64,000 nt of DNA from Acetobacteraceae bacterium ESL0709 (GTDB taxonomy: Bacteria > Pseudomonadota > Alphaproteobacteria > Acetobacterales > Acetobacteraceae), in NCBI GenBank assembly GCA_029433415.1, contig JAQTIA010000003.1, forward strand, positions 496,001 through 560,000, written 5' to 3'. Positions 56,699-64,000 of the stretch are shown in pieces. Every line of letters begins with the position of its first letter. The first letter of the stretch is position 1. The notes under the pieces are model-generated. The model saw nothing but the letters and a program-made list of their open reading frames with translations, made no database searches and was not told the origin of the DNA. The position numbers and the translations under genes are program-made.

Positions 56699-57688
56699 AT
56701 GAACAGATTGCGTCAGCCACGATTCTGGGGTGCTTCAAGGGCAGGCTTTTCAGTGCGCCTTCTTTCTCCAGTCTCTTACCTGACGCATTATTTAGGCCAA
56801 AAACGTCTGGCGCGTCCGTCAGAACATGTTTCTGTTCCTGTCTTATGTATCGGCAATATTACAGTCGGTGGTGCGGGTAAAACCCCTCTGACACTTGATT
56901 TTATAAAACGTCTCAAAAAGCTTGGCCATACACCCCACGTCATTACGAGAGGGTACGGGGGACAGCGTCACAAATTCCATAAAGTTGATCTTCAACATGA
57001 CAATGCCGCGACCGTCGGAGATGAAGCCCTCCTTCTCGCAGCTAAAGCCCCCACATGGTGTGGACTGGATCGTGTGCTCAATGCACAAAAAGCGATTACA
57101 GAGGGTGCGGACTGTCTAATCCTTGATGATGGTTTTCAGAATCCTTCGCTTTATAAGGATATGTCCCTTCTCGTCTTTGACGGGGAATTTGGTGTCGGCA
57201 ACAACCATCTTCTTCCTGCTGGTCCTTTACGCGAAACATTGGAAGGGGCGCTGGAGCGTACACAGGGAGCCGTCATCATAGGACCAGACAGGCATAAACT
57301 TGAGCAAAAATTCCCCCCTTCACTACCTTGTGCTCATTTGGCTTTTTACCCCAGACCAGAAATCAGAGCCTTGTTAGGAAAGCAGGTCATTGCTTTTGCC
57401 GGCATTGGTCGGCCGGAAAAATTCTTCGATATGCTCCGTGAAGCAGGCCTCTATCTGCTCCATACAATCCCATTTCCCGATCATCACACTTACGACAACA
57501 CGGATCTAAATGATCTCGCCATGTTAGCCAAAATACCAGGTACTGCGTTGGTCACAACAGCAAAAGACGCCGTAAAACTTCCTCCAGAATTCCTGCGAAT
57601 CGTTACCATCGTCCAGGTTGATCTTTACTGGGAGAAACCAGAAATGGCTGATTATCTGCTGGAAAAATTATTCAGCCAGAAAACGTGA
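56699..57688 (+). CDS. lpxK: Tetraacyldisaccharide 4'-kinase
   Basis: LpxK phosphorylates the 4' position of the lipid A disaccharide. The 329-residue protein has a membrane-associated N-terminus, the P-loop IGNITVGGAGKTPLTL, VITRGYGGQ, the DDGFQNPSL motif and a closing FPDHHTYDNTDL region. It starts directly after waaA. Its stop overlaps the lpxL start (GTGA). Confidence 0.96.
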   Translation: MNRLRQPRFWGASRAGFSVRLLSPVSYLTHYLGQKRLARPSEHVSVPVLCIGNITVGGAGKTPLTLDFIKRLKKLGHTPHVITRGYGGQRHKFHKVDLQHDNAATVGDEALLLAAKAPTWCGLDRVLNAQKAITEGADCLILDDGFQNPSLYKDMSLLVFDGEFGVGNNHLLPAGPLRETLEGALERTQGAVIIGPDRHKLEQKFPPSLPCAHLAFYPRPEIRALLGKQVIAFAGIGRPEKFFDMLREAGLYLLHTIPFPDHHTYDNTDLNDLAMLAKIPGTALVTTAKDAVKLPPEFLRIVTIVQVDLYWEKPEMADYLLEKLFSQKT

Positions 57689-58626
57689 AACTTTTTCTTT
57701 ATCGTCTGCAAAATTTTTTTCTTTCGCTCATTATTTTCTGCCTGACGCATTTACCAGTCAGGATGGCGTCGTGGGCAGGAGGGATCTTTTGCCGCCTCAT
57801 CGGACCTTACCTGTCTCTTTCAAAAATCGCCGACCGCAATTTACAGATTGCCTTCCCGAATCGTGACCCACCATGGCGTAAAAAGACGATATCGGATGCC
57901 TGGGATAATATAGGTCGCACTTTCGCTGAATTTCCCCATTTACGTGAGTTTCGTCCAAACCATTCTTCCGGCCCCGGCTGGCATGTCATTGGGGAAAATC
58001 ATCTTCGCGATGCCTATGATAGCAAACGTCCCGTTATTTTCTTTTCAGGACATATAGGGAACTGGGAATTACTCCCTGTCATCGTAGCCCGTTATGGACT
58101 CGGATTTTCCCCTTTCTATCGTAGTCCCAACAATCCCTTTCTTGACCGCACATTATGCGCCTTACGCCAAAAAGCCGTAGGACACGCCGTTGAAATGTTT
58201 CCCAAAGGCGCCAATGGTGCCAGACAGGCTGTCAGACACCTTGTCAAAGGAGGGCATCTGGGCGTCCTGGGAGATCAGAAAATGAATGATGGCATTGAGG
58301 TCATGCTTTTCAACCGTCCAACCATGACAGCGCCCGCCGCCGCAGCGCTTGCCATCCGTTACAATGCTCTCATTGTGACAGGACATATATGGCGTGAAGG
58401 CCCCATGCATTTTGTCCTTCAGGTTGATCCTCCTCTGGACCCCAGCCTCACCCTGTCGGTTTTACCACACAGAACACAGCATGATGCCGTCCAGGCTCTC
58501 ACACAAGACCTTAACAATCGGTTACAACTCTGGATTGAAAAACATCCCTCCCAATGGCTGTGGTTTCATCGTCGGTGGGGAAAGGAGCTTTATAAACATC
58601 AAAAAGTGTCTTCCACGAAAAATTAA
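57685..58626 (+). CDS. lpxL: Lipid A biosynthesis acyltransferase (LpxL/HtrB family)
   Basis: The enzyme adds a secondary acyl chain to Kdo-lipid IVA. The 313-residue protein has an N-terminal membrane segment (about 8-30), the motif FSGHIGNWELLPVIVARYG with His and Glu of HxxxxE, the RSPNNPFLDR helix and a C-terminal PSQWLWFHRRW. The GTG start overlaps the lpxK stop by 4 bases. Whether lauroyl, myristoyl or another acyl-ACP is used cannot be judged. Confidence 0.92.
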   Translation: MKLFLYRLQNFFLSLIIFCLTHLPVRMASWAGGIFCRLIGPYLSLSKIADRNLQIAFPNRDPPWRKKTISDAWDNIGRTFAEFPHLREFRPNHSSGPGWHVIGENHLRDAYDSKRPVIFFSGHIGNWELLPVIVARYGLGFSPFYRSPNNPFLDRTLCALRQKAVGHAVEMFPKGANGARQAVRHLVKGGHLGVLGDQKMNDGIEVMLFNRPTMTAPAAAALAIRYNALIVTGHIWREGPMHFVLQVDPPLDPSLTLSVLPHRTQHDAVQALTQDLNNRLQLWIEKHPSQWLWFHRRWGKELYKHQKVSSTKN

Positions 58627-58717
58627 TTTGAAAATTCCCTTCGTTATGCAATATAAGCATAACAGCATTGCAATAAACGAAAAACTGGTTTCTGATATTC
58701 GTCTCGCAAGGAATTTC

Positions 58718-59077
58718 ATGATGGCAAGAACTGTTTTACGTGAATCGTCCTCTCCCGCCTTCCCCACCAGAACGCGGACCGATAATGTTATTCCTTTTCG
58801 TCAGAAAATTCTTCTTCGTCACAAAGCCTATCTTGCCAAATGGCTTCAGGCGGGCCACTCCATGGGACTCCTTGACGCTCTGGTAGAACTACCCTCTCCA
58901 CTGACAGAGCAGATCACCATCTGGGTCAGGGAAAATGCTGAACCCGCTTATATTGTCACTCCTGTGGGAAGACACTGGGTGTTGACTGATAACCTTAACG
59001 AATATGAGTTAGGACGATTCCTATCCCTTAGGGAAGCATTGAACATGATAAGACCAGCACTCCCCTTTGACAAATAA
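58718..59077 (+). CDS. Small protein of unknown function
   Basis: The 119-residue basic protein has no signal peptide or membrane segment. A basic N-terminal third (RTRTDNVIPFRQKILLRHKAY) is followed by a domain with WLQAGHSMGLLDALVELP and NEYELGRFLSLREALNMIRP. I do not recognise a family. The ATG at 58718 has AAGGAA 4-5 bases upstream; an ATG at 58646 would add 24 residues. It sits downstream of the lipid A genes and before a strong terminator, so it may end that transcript. Confidence 0.55.
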   Translation: MMARTVLRESSSPAFPTRTRTDNVIPFRQKILLRHKAYLAKWLQAGHSMGLLDALVELPSPLTEQITIWVRENAEPAYIVTPVGRHWVLTDNLNEYELGRFLSLREALNMIRPALPFDK

Positions 59078-59100
59078 AGCAGAAAAACGTTTCTCAATAA

Positions 59101-59139
59101 AATACCGGCCTTTTTCCTGAAAAGCCGGTATTTATTTTA
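59101..59139. terminator. Bidirectional terminator between convergent genes
   Basis: AATACCGGC (59101-59109) pairs perfectly with GCCGGTATT (59124-59132), with an inner TTTT/AAAA pairing that extends the stem. TTTATTTTAT follows on the plus strand. On the minus strand AATAAAAT before it gives a T-rich tail. It separates the unknown gene from the PBP-activator-like gene. Confidence 0.88.
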
Positions 59140-59144
59140 TAATT

Positions 59145-60506
59145 TTACCGTCTGGCTACGGGTGCCGCTGGCTGCGTCTTACGACCCCGTCCGGGAACAA
59201 CCATACGGGCCCCCCCTCCTGGAAGAATTTGGTAGATTACGAGAGAGCGCTCGACGTGTCCGTCACTCTTCAGCCAGAATGTACCATTAAGCCCTGCAAA
59301 TCCATTCGGACGCGTAAGATTGGCTTTATCAAGCTTGTTATCACGTACAAGCGCCCCTGCCAGAGCCGCCGCATCATAGGAAAAATCTGATACAGGCGAA
59401 GGATAGGTATGGTAAGCGGCCTGATAATTCTGCACATAACGCTCCCTCAGACGATCATCAAAGGCCGGGTACCAGGCTCCCTGAAGAGCGCCCAGTTTCC
59501 CATCAAAGGACTTCCATAACATCGGTCCCATAATACGTACCTGCGGCGCACCGATCTGACGCTCTTGCAACGCGTCGATCACATGGCCCAGCGCCAGTCC
59601 CGTATCCCCCAGAAGTAGGGCGTCAAATGATGGTTTGACCGATGGGGTCTTCTTTTCGCCAACAGGAGGCGCAGGTGCCTCACTCCCCAAGGGATCAATC
59701 GCTGATGGCTCCGAGGAAGACTGGGCACCATCAGAATTACCGGATGAGGCTCCCATCTGCCCCATGAAAGACGCAAGAGCTGTATTGATAGCGTTCTCAT
59801 CATCAGCGTGATAGGCCACTTTGGGAAGTTCAAGACTACTCTGCTGGCATAGCGCCACCAACGCGTTGCCCATGGCATGACCAAGTGCGTTATCTGGCAG
59901 GAAAGCCGCAAAGGATTTCCGCCCTTCAGCCTGAGCCGCATCAACCAGACGCTTGACTTGCTGCTCGGGCGTCAGTCCCATAATCCATACTGTAGAACGA
60001 GCCTGCTGGAGATCACTTGTAAAGGCCAGTTCCGGCACGCCAGCGGTTTGAAGAACCTCAGCAACTTTTTCAGTTGAACCCGAGGTCAAAGGCCCCAAAA
60101 CAATTTTATCACCAGCCTTGAGAGCCTTATAGGCAGCTCCTGTAGCACCACCTTCCTGCGTTTCATCAAAAATATCCAGCCCAGGCTCTTTTCCGTTTGG
60201 CAAAGCCAGAAGCGCAGCCTCACGCAAGCGCAACCCGATGGACGCCTGCGGCCCTGTCAGAGGAAGGATAAGTCCCACACGCGGTTTCTGCTTCGGCAAT
60301 TCCTCGCCCGTCAATAAAGTGGCTTTCCGGGGGGATAGATCAGGATTAGGTTCAAGAACATTACAGCCTGACAACGCCAGCATCGTGCCACCAGCCAGAA
60401 AAGCTGTCATAAAACAGGCGCTATTCCGTTTCTTGCGGGTATCTCCCTCAAAACGGCAATAATGCCCAAGACGACTCATAGGGGAAAGTAATGTCCGAAA
60501 ATTCAT
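59145..60506 (-). CDS. Lipoprotein with periplasmic-binding fold, PBP-activator-like
   Basis: The 453-residue protein has a long N-terminus ending in a lipobox (FLAGGTMLALSGC, Cys near residue 48), then a periplasmic-binding type I domain (VGLILPLTGPQASIGLRLREAA, VLGPLTSGSTEKVAEVL, DALLLGDTGLALGHVI). Beside rsmI this is the place of LpoA-like activators of penicillin-binding proteins, so a peptidoglycan role is inferred. A Gly/Ser/Pro-rich linker lies near 255-300. The ATG at 60506 has TTGGAGGGGC upstream, a strong site; this start lies 16 bases inside the divergent rsmI. Confidence 0.85.
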   Translation of the reverse strand: MNFRTLLSPMSRLGHYCRFEGDTRKKRNSACFMTAFLAGGTMLALSGCNVLEPNPDLSPRKATLLTGEELPKQKPRVGLILPLTGPQASIGLRLREAALLALPNGKEPGLDIFDETQEGGATGAAYKALKAGDKIVLGPLTSGSTEKVAEVLQTAGVPELAFTSDLQQARSTVWIMGLTPEQQVKRLVDAAQAEGRKSFAAFLPDNALGHAMGNALVALCQQSSLELPKVAYHADDENAINTALASFMGQMGASSGNSDGAQSSSEPSAIDPLGSEAPAPPVGEKKTPSVKPSFDALLLGDTGLALGHVIDALQERQIGAPQVRIMGPMLWKSFDGKLGALQGAWYPAFDDRLRERYVQNYQAAYHTYPSPVSDFSYDAAALAGALVRDNKLDKANLTRPNGFAGLNGTFWLKSDGHVERSLVIYQILPGGGARMVVPGRGRKTQPAAPVARR

Positions 60507-61378
60507 ATAAGCCCCTCCAAGGCAACGAGCCCCCCACTTCTAGCGGGCAACTCATTCTCGTAGCAACACCTATCGGCAACATGGCCGATATAACCCTGCG
60601 TGCCCTTGAGACTTTAAAACAGGCCGACGCGCTTCTTTGTGAAGATACACGGGTCACCAGCAAGATTTTACGTCATTATGGCATCACCAATACGCTTTTG
60701 ACGTTTCATGATCATAATGAAGAAGAACAGCTTACTTTTCTACTGTCCGAATTGAAAAAAGGTAAAACACTGGCTGTCGTTTCCGACGCAGGCACACCTG
60801 TCTTTTCAGACCCCGGCTACCGACTCGTAAGGGCCGCTCACGCTGAATCCATCAAGGTCACGGCCCTGCCCGGCGCCAATGCCGCTATCACCGCCCTCAT
60901 CCTTTCAGGTTTCCCGCCCGCACCTTTTATGTTCCTGGGCTTTATGCCACGTGGTGAAGCCCGCAAGAAACAATACGCCATGCTCAAGGCCTCTGAACAG
61001 GCAGGGCTGTCTGCCACACTGGCCTGGTATGAATCACCCCGGCGTCTTCTCGAAACGCTTGAAATGCTGGCAGAAATTTTTGGCCCCGAGCGCGAAGCCG
61101 CAGTGGGACGGGAACTGACAAAGCTCTATGAGGAAATGATTCGCGCCCCACTCTTTTCTCTCATTGCACATTTCAGAGAGAATGAGCCTCGTGGTGAAAT
61201 TACGCTTCTGCTTGCCCCACCGAAACAGGAACAGGCGTCAGAACAGGATGTGGACCAGCTCCTCACTCAGGCACTCGAAACACACTCCCTCAAGGACGCT
61301 GTAACCCTCGTTGCCGGGAGCACGACCCTGCCGCGCAAACTGGTCTATAAACGCGCTCTCGCCCTCTCCCAAACATAA
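60491..61378 (+). CDS. rsmI: 16S rRNA (cytidine1402-2'-O)-methyltransferase
   Basis: RsmI 2'-O-methylates C1402 of 16S rRNA in the decoding centre. The 295-residue tetrapyrrole-methylase-fold protein has LVATPIGNMADITLRALETL, LCEDTRVTSKILRHYGI, LAVVSDAGTPVFSDPGYRLV and PGANAAITALILSGFP. The ATG at 60491 follows GGGGAAA. Its first 16 bases overlap the start of the divergent lipoprotein gene. The gene usually found next to rsmI (yraN) is not here; a broken glutathione S-transferase follows instead. Confidence 0.96.
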   Translation: MSENSYKPLQGNEPPTSSGQLILVATPIGNMADITLRALETLKQADALLCEDTRVTSKILRHYGITNTLLTFHDHNEEEQLTFLLSELKKGKTLAVVSDAGTPVFSDPGYRLVRAAHAESIKVTALPGANAAITALILSGFPPAPFMFLGFMPRGEARKKQYAMLKASEQAGLSATLAWYESPRRLLETLEMLAEIFGPEREAAVGRELTKLYEEMIRAPLFSLIAHFRENEPRGEITLLLAPPKQEQASEQDVDQLLTQALETHSLKDAVTLVAGSTTLPRKLVYKRALALSQT

Positions 61379-61999
61379 AGGGGCACGGCAGTAATCAACG
61401 GGGAATTTTTTAAAGGTTGCCTGAGCTTCGAACGACTCCGCAACCGATTTTATTTTATTAAAATCTCCTGCTTCGACAATATGAGGGATCATTGACTGAA
61501 TAAAGGTCCAGACGACCGTACTGCTCACCATAACCTGGTCAGCACCATTACTGATCGGGTGCGCTTCCAACAGCGTATTCCATTCCTTGCAGGCAGCCAG
61601 CAGTTGGTTGGTAATACGTTCAGTCCACGGATTATACTGTCTTTCTGCTGGACGAAGCTTACGTTCGTACACATTTTGCACGGCTTTTTCACAAGCGGCG
61701 AGAATAAAGCCCAATAGCTGCTAGTCCCTCGCAAGCTTATCTGATGAAGCAGGCAAGAGTTTTCGTTGAAAGTCGGCTCGTGCCTCAAAGAATCCAGTAT
61801 AGGCGACGAATCCATCAGGCTCACGCCATTCTCCAGAATCAGGGTAGGCGCGTTGACGGCAGGGTTGATTTTGGAAAACTCATCGAAGACACTGAAGACT
61901 GAAAGCGGCCGGCTTTCAAACGCAATGCCATAAAGCTCAAGGGAAAACCGCCACACGCCTTACATAAGGAGAGTCCATCATACCAATAAGCTTAATCAT
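61379..61999 (-). pseudogene. Glutathione S-transferase broken by two frameshifts
   Basis: Read from an ATG at 61999, the frame gives MIKLIGMMDSPYVRRVAV, an excellent GST N-terminus, then stops. One extra base in an A-run at 61944-61947 (T-run on the coding strand) shifts the frame; the next frame continues VFSVFDEFSKINPAVNAPTLI and LMDSSPILDSL. A second shift near 61713-61722 (a one-base loss) moves to a third frame reading GFILAACEKAVQNVYERKLRPAE, the GST C-terminal domain. Together the pieces give one nearly full GST. The original stop is unclear, as the last frame runs on into rsmI. Sequencing error at both sites cannot be excluded. Confidence 0.85.
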
Positions 62000-62058
62000 G
62001 ATTTCTGTTTTCCTCTCCAGATAAGATATCACCCTATCAAAAAAGATAAGCGACTCTG

Positions 62059-62661
62059 TCAGTCTGCTTTTGGCAGGACAAAAATATCATCAGCGACCTG
62101 GATATTCGTCCTGACATCAGAAAGGCGAATCTGCGTCACTCCCCCTTGGGCGTCATGCACAGTCCAGCCTAAAAAAGAGAAGGGCTGACGGGTAAAAAAT
62201 AATGTCAGCTCTCCTTCATCAGGCGCTTCTGTCCTTACGACGCTGATCTGTATCTCGCCCGTCACCTCATGAAAGGACGTTACTGTTACATCACCAGAAA
62301 ATTTGGGGTCTGGCCGTAACAAAAGCCCCAGAGGTGTACGCCGCAAAGGGAGAGTCGTGATCTGGTCAATACTGCGATCCTGAAACACTACCTTGCCATC
62401 ATTGGCAACAAGCAGCAGGGGACTCGGAGCATCATAATTAAAGCGAACACGCCCCGGACGAACCAAAAACACTGTCCCTTTGCTGACTTTCCCATCAGGA
62501 GCAATTTGCCTGAACTGCGCCTGGAAACTATGTGTCTCAGCGAGATTCTTTTCAATCCTGCCGATCCATTCCTGCTGGTCGTGAGACAATGTCGCTGAAA
62601 AAGCGGATCCGAATATAAAGACACAACAAAGGCATAGACATAAAGAAAGGATTTTCGGCAT
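62059..62661 (-). CDS. lolA: Outer-membrane lipoprotein carrier protein LolA
   Basis: LolA ferries lipoproteins across the periplasm from LolCDE to the outer membrane. The 200-residue protein has a signal peptide (cleavage near FGSAFSA) and the LolA open-barrel fold: SFQAQFRQIAPDGKVSKGTVFLVRPGRVRFNYDAP, LLLVANDGKVVFQDRSIDQIT. The ATG at 62661 is chosen; a GTG at 62682 adds seven residues, and neither has a strong ribosome site. It follows gshA by 36 bases. Confidence 0.92.
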   Translation of the reverse strand: MPKILSLCLCLCCVFIFGSAFSATLSHDQQEWIGRIEKNLAETHSFQAQFRQIAPDGKVSKGTVFLVRPGRVRFNYDAPSPLLLVANDGKVVFQDRSIDQITTLPLRRTPLGLLLRPDPKFSGDVTVTSFHEVTGEIQISVVRTEAPDEGELTLFFTRQPFSFLGWTVHDAQGGVTQIRLSDVRTNIQVADDIFVLPKAD

Positions 62662-62697
62662 AGACAGAACACTCACGAACACAGAAACTCTACCACA

Positions 62698-64000
62698 CTA
62701 GATAACAGCTGCTTCCTCAAAAATAGGGCGTACATCGCCGTTCCAGACGGTTCTGTACCGTTCTAGCCAATATTGAGCCTGGAGGGGAGCACCTTCTCCA
62801 ATTTTCAGAAGAGGATCAAGATATCTTTCTTCGCCCAGACCCCTTGCCCGCAGCCCTTCAACCGCAAGAGACAGAATATGGCGGGTAAACGCCCTCAGCC
62901 CACCAGGGAAATCGGCGTCCAGCCCCAGATGAGCAACAGTGGGACGAAGATCCTGATAAACGGTCCAAGGGTGTTTCTTAACCAGTTTTTCTGCCTCTAC
63001 GAGGACAGAAGAATCATAAAGCAATCCGACCCAGAAGGCGGACTGGGCCAGCATCATATCCGGCCTACCAGCATCAGCACCTCTCATTTCCAGAAACTGC
63101 TTCAAACGGACATCCGGAAATACTGTTGTCAGGTGATCTTCAAAATCCCCGATATGAGGCGTTAACCCTCTCAATGGCTCCTGTTCCTCTCCCTCCAGCC
63201 ATTTGCGGAAAGAGCAGCCTGCTACGTCGTGATAAACCCCAGAACGCATGACAAAATACATAGGGACGTCCAGAACCCAGTCCACATATTTCTCAAACCC
63301 GAAATCTTCGTCGAAAAAGAGAGAAGGCTGACCGCTCCTGTCATTATCTGTATCCAGCCAGACCCGCGCCCTGTTTGAAAGCCAGCCATTGGCTTGACCT
63401 TCCACAAAAGGTGAATTGGCAAAAAGGGCCGTCGCCACAGGCTGGAGCGCTAACGAAACACGCATTTTACGCGCCATATCAGCCTCACTGGAGAAATCCA
63501 GATTGACCTGCACGGTGCAGGTACGCGTCATCATATCCAGCCCTCTGGTGCCAACTCCCGGCATATAGCGGCGCATTATGGCGTAGCGACTTTTGGGCAT
63601 CCAAGGCATCTCGTCACGCGTGCATAAAGGATGGAAACCCAGTGGGGCAAAACCAATCCCCAGAAGAGCCGCCGAAATCCTGGTCTGCTCAAAATGAGCA
63701 TCCATTTCTTCTTTCGTATCATGCAGTGTCTTTAACGGTGCCCCGGAAAGCTCAAACTGGCCTGCCGGCTCAAGAGAAAGCGAACTCCCTTTATGGGGCC
63801 CCTTTCCTGTCAATCCAATAAGATTACCCTGATCCAAAATTGGCTTCCAATCAGGGCCTTCACATGATTTGAGCAACTCCTCAATACCTTCAGGCCTGTA
63901 AGGTGGTGGGCTGTAAAGGGCACGTCCCGCACGTGCAGCATCAGGAAAAGTAAAACCGAATTTTTCATGTTCAGTCCCGATTTTCCATTCACTCGCAGCT
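62698..64000 (-). CDS. gshA: Glutamate-cysteine ligase (GCS2 family), 5' end cut by window edge
   Basis: GshA makes gamma-glutamylcysteine, the first step to glutathione. The frame is open to the right edge and there reads ...ASEWKIGTEHEKFGFTFPD, the conserved start region of the plant/alphaproteobacterial GCS2 type, so only about the first 25 residues are outside the window. Other supporting parts are MPKSRYAIMRRYMPGVGTRGLDMMTRTCTVQVNLDF, LFANSPFVEG and NRARVWLDTD. An apparent start at 63876 is an internal TTG, not the true start. Glutathione links it to the frmA-fghA pair and to the broken GST. Confidence 0.95.
   Translation of the reverse strand, partial: AASEWKIGTEHEKFGFTFPDAARAGRALYSPPPYRPEGIEELLKSCEGPDWKPILDQGNLIGLTGKGPHKGSSLSLEPAGQFELSGAPLKTLHDTKEEMDAHFEQTRISAALLGIGFAPLGFHPLCTRDEMPWMPKSRYAIMRRYMPGVGTRGLDMMTRTCTVQVNLDFSSEADMARKMRVSLALQPVATALFANSPFVEGQANGWLSNRARVWLDTDNDRSGQPSLFFDEDFGFEKYVDWVLDVPMYFVMRSGVYHDVAGCSFRKWLEGEEQEPLRGLTPHIGDFEDHLTTVFPDVRLKQFLEMRGADAGRPDMMLAQSAFWVGLLYDSSVLVEAEKLVKKHPWTVYQDLRPTVAHLGLDADFPGGLRAFTRHILSLAVEGLRARGLGEERYLDPLLKIGEGAPLQAQYWLERYRTVWNGDVRPIFEEAAVI

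Noticed and set aside
1-64000. tRNA, rRNA, CRISPR, insertion sequence or prophage elements
   Set aside because: I looked for TPsiC-like arms, direct repeat arrays, transposase motifs and phage genes on both strands and saw none. A tRNA or RNA covariance scan was not possible.

Overview
The window is a chromosomal core-genome segment of an acetic acid bacterium (Alphaproteobacteria, Acetobacteraceae). The best clues are a PQQ-dependent polyol dehydrogenase encoded as a small membrane subunit plus a large catalytic subunit (sldB-sldA type, 39835-42424), the pairing of dsbA-like, smc and a chorismate mutase, and a full lipid A/outer-membrane gene set. Base composition looks close to half G+C by eye. 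No prophage, insertion sequence, CRISPR array, rRNA or convincing tRNA gene was seen. Genes are densely packed with many 1-4 base overlaps.

Layout. 1-5476 (minus) is a fatty-acid operon read right to left: an OpuAC-like protein, fabD, fabG, acpP, fabF, mltG. 5606-8592 (minus) holds an M13 peptidase and a ferritin-like diiron protein, divergent from bioB (8715-9716, plus). 9769-15370 (minus) is a tightly overlapping five-gene operon: a two-transmembrane sensor with a cyclase-like domain, then an MlaE-like permease, an ABC ATPase-like protein, an MCE (MlaD-like) protein and a lipoprotein. 15484-16727 (plus) is ygfZ-hisI. 16724-18696 (minus) is the glutathione-dependent formaldehyde pair frmA-fghA. 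18795-22090 (plus) holds a bestrophin-like channel, carD and a TPR/glycosyltransferase-like protein. 22087-28247 (minus) is tamA-tamB. 28314-33341 (plus) runs plsC, miaB, phoH, ybeY, corC-like. 33406-43867 (plus) runs dsbA-like, smc, a metallophosphatase, chorismate mutase, sldB-sldA and gltA.

From 44188 come two small unknown genes, pyrE-murI (plus), ispB and nrdB-nrdA (minus, behind a pair of NrdR-type boxes), and fabI-aroC (minus). Then come pdxH, a universal stress protein, waaA-lpxK-lpxL and an unknown gene (plus). A lipoprotein PBP-activator-like gene and rsmI have overlapping 5' ends. The right end has a glutathione S-transferase gene broken by two frameshifts, then lolA, and gshA, which runs off the right edge.

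Themes: envelope building and maintenance dominate (fatty acids, lipid A/Kdo, LolA, TamAB, an MCE system, MltG, MurI, a PBP activator). Thiol and aldehyde metabolism (frmA/fghA, gshA, a decayed GST) and periplasmic polyol oxidation also feature. The most unusual item is the 9769-15370 operon. Its ATPase-like subunit has lost Walker A lysine, the signature and the H-loop, and its upstream sensor has lost nearly all catalytic residues of a class III nucleotide cyclase. Two apparent pseudoenzymes are therefore built into one lipid-transport-like system.
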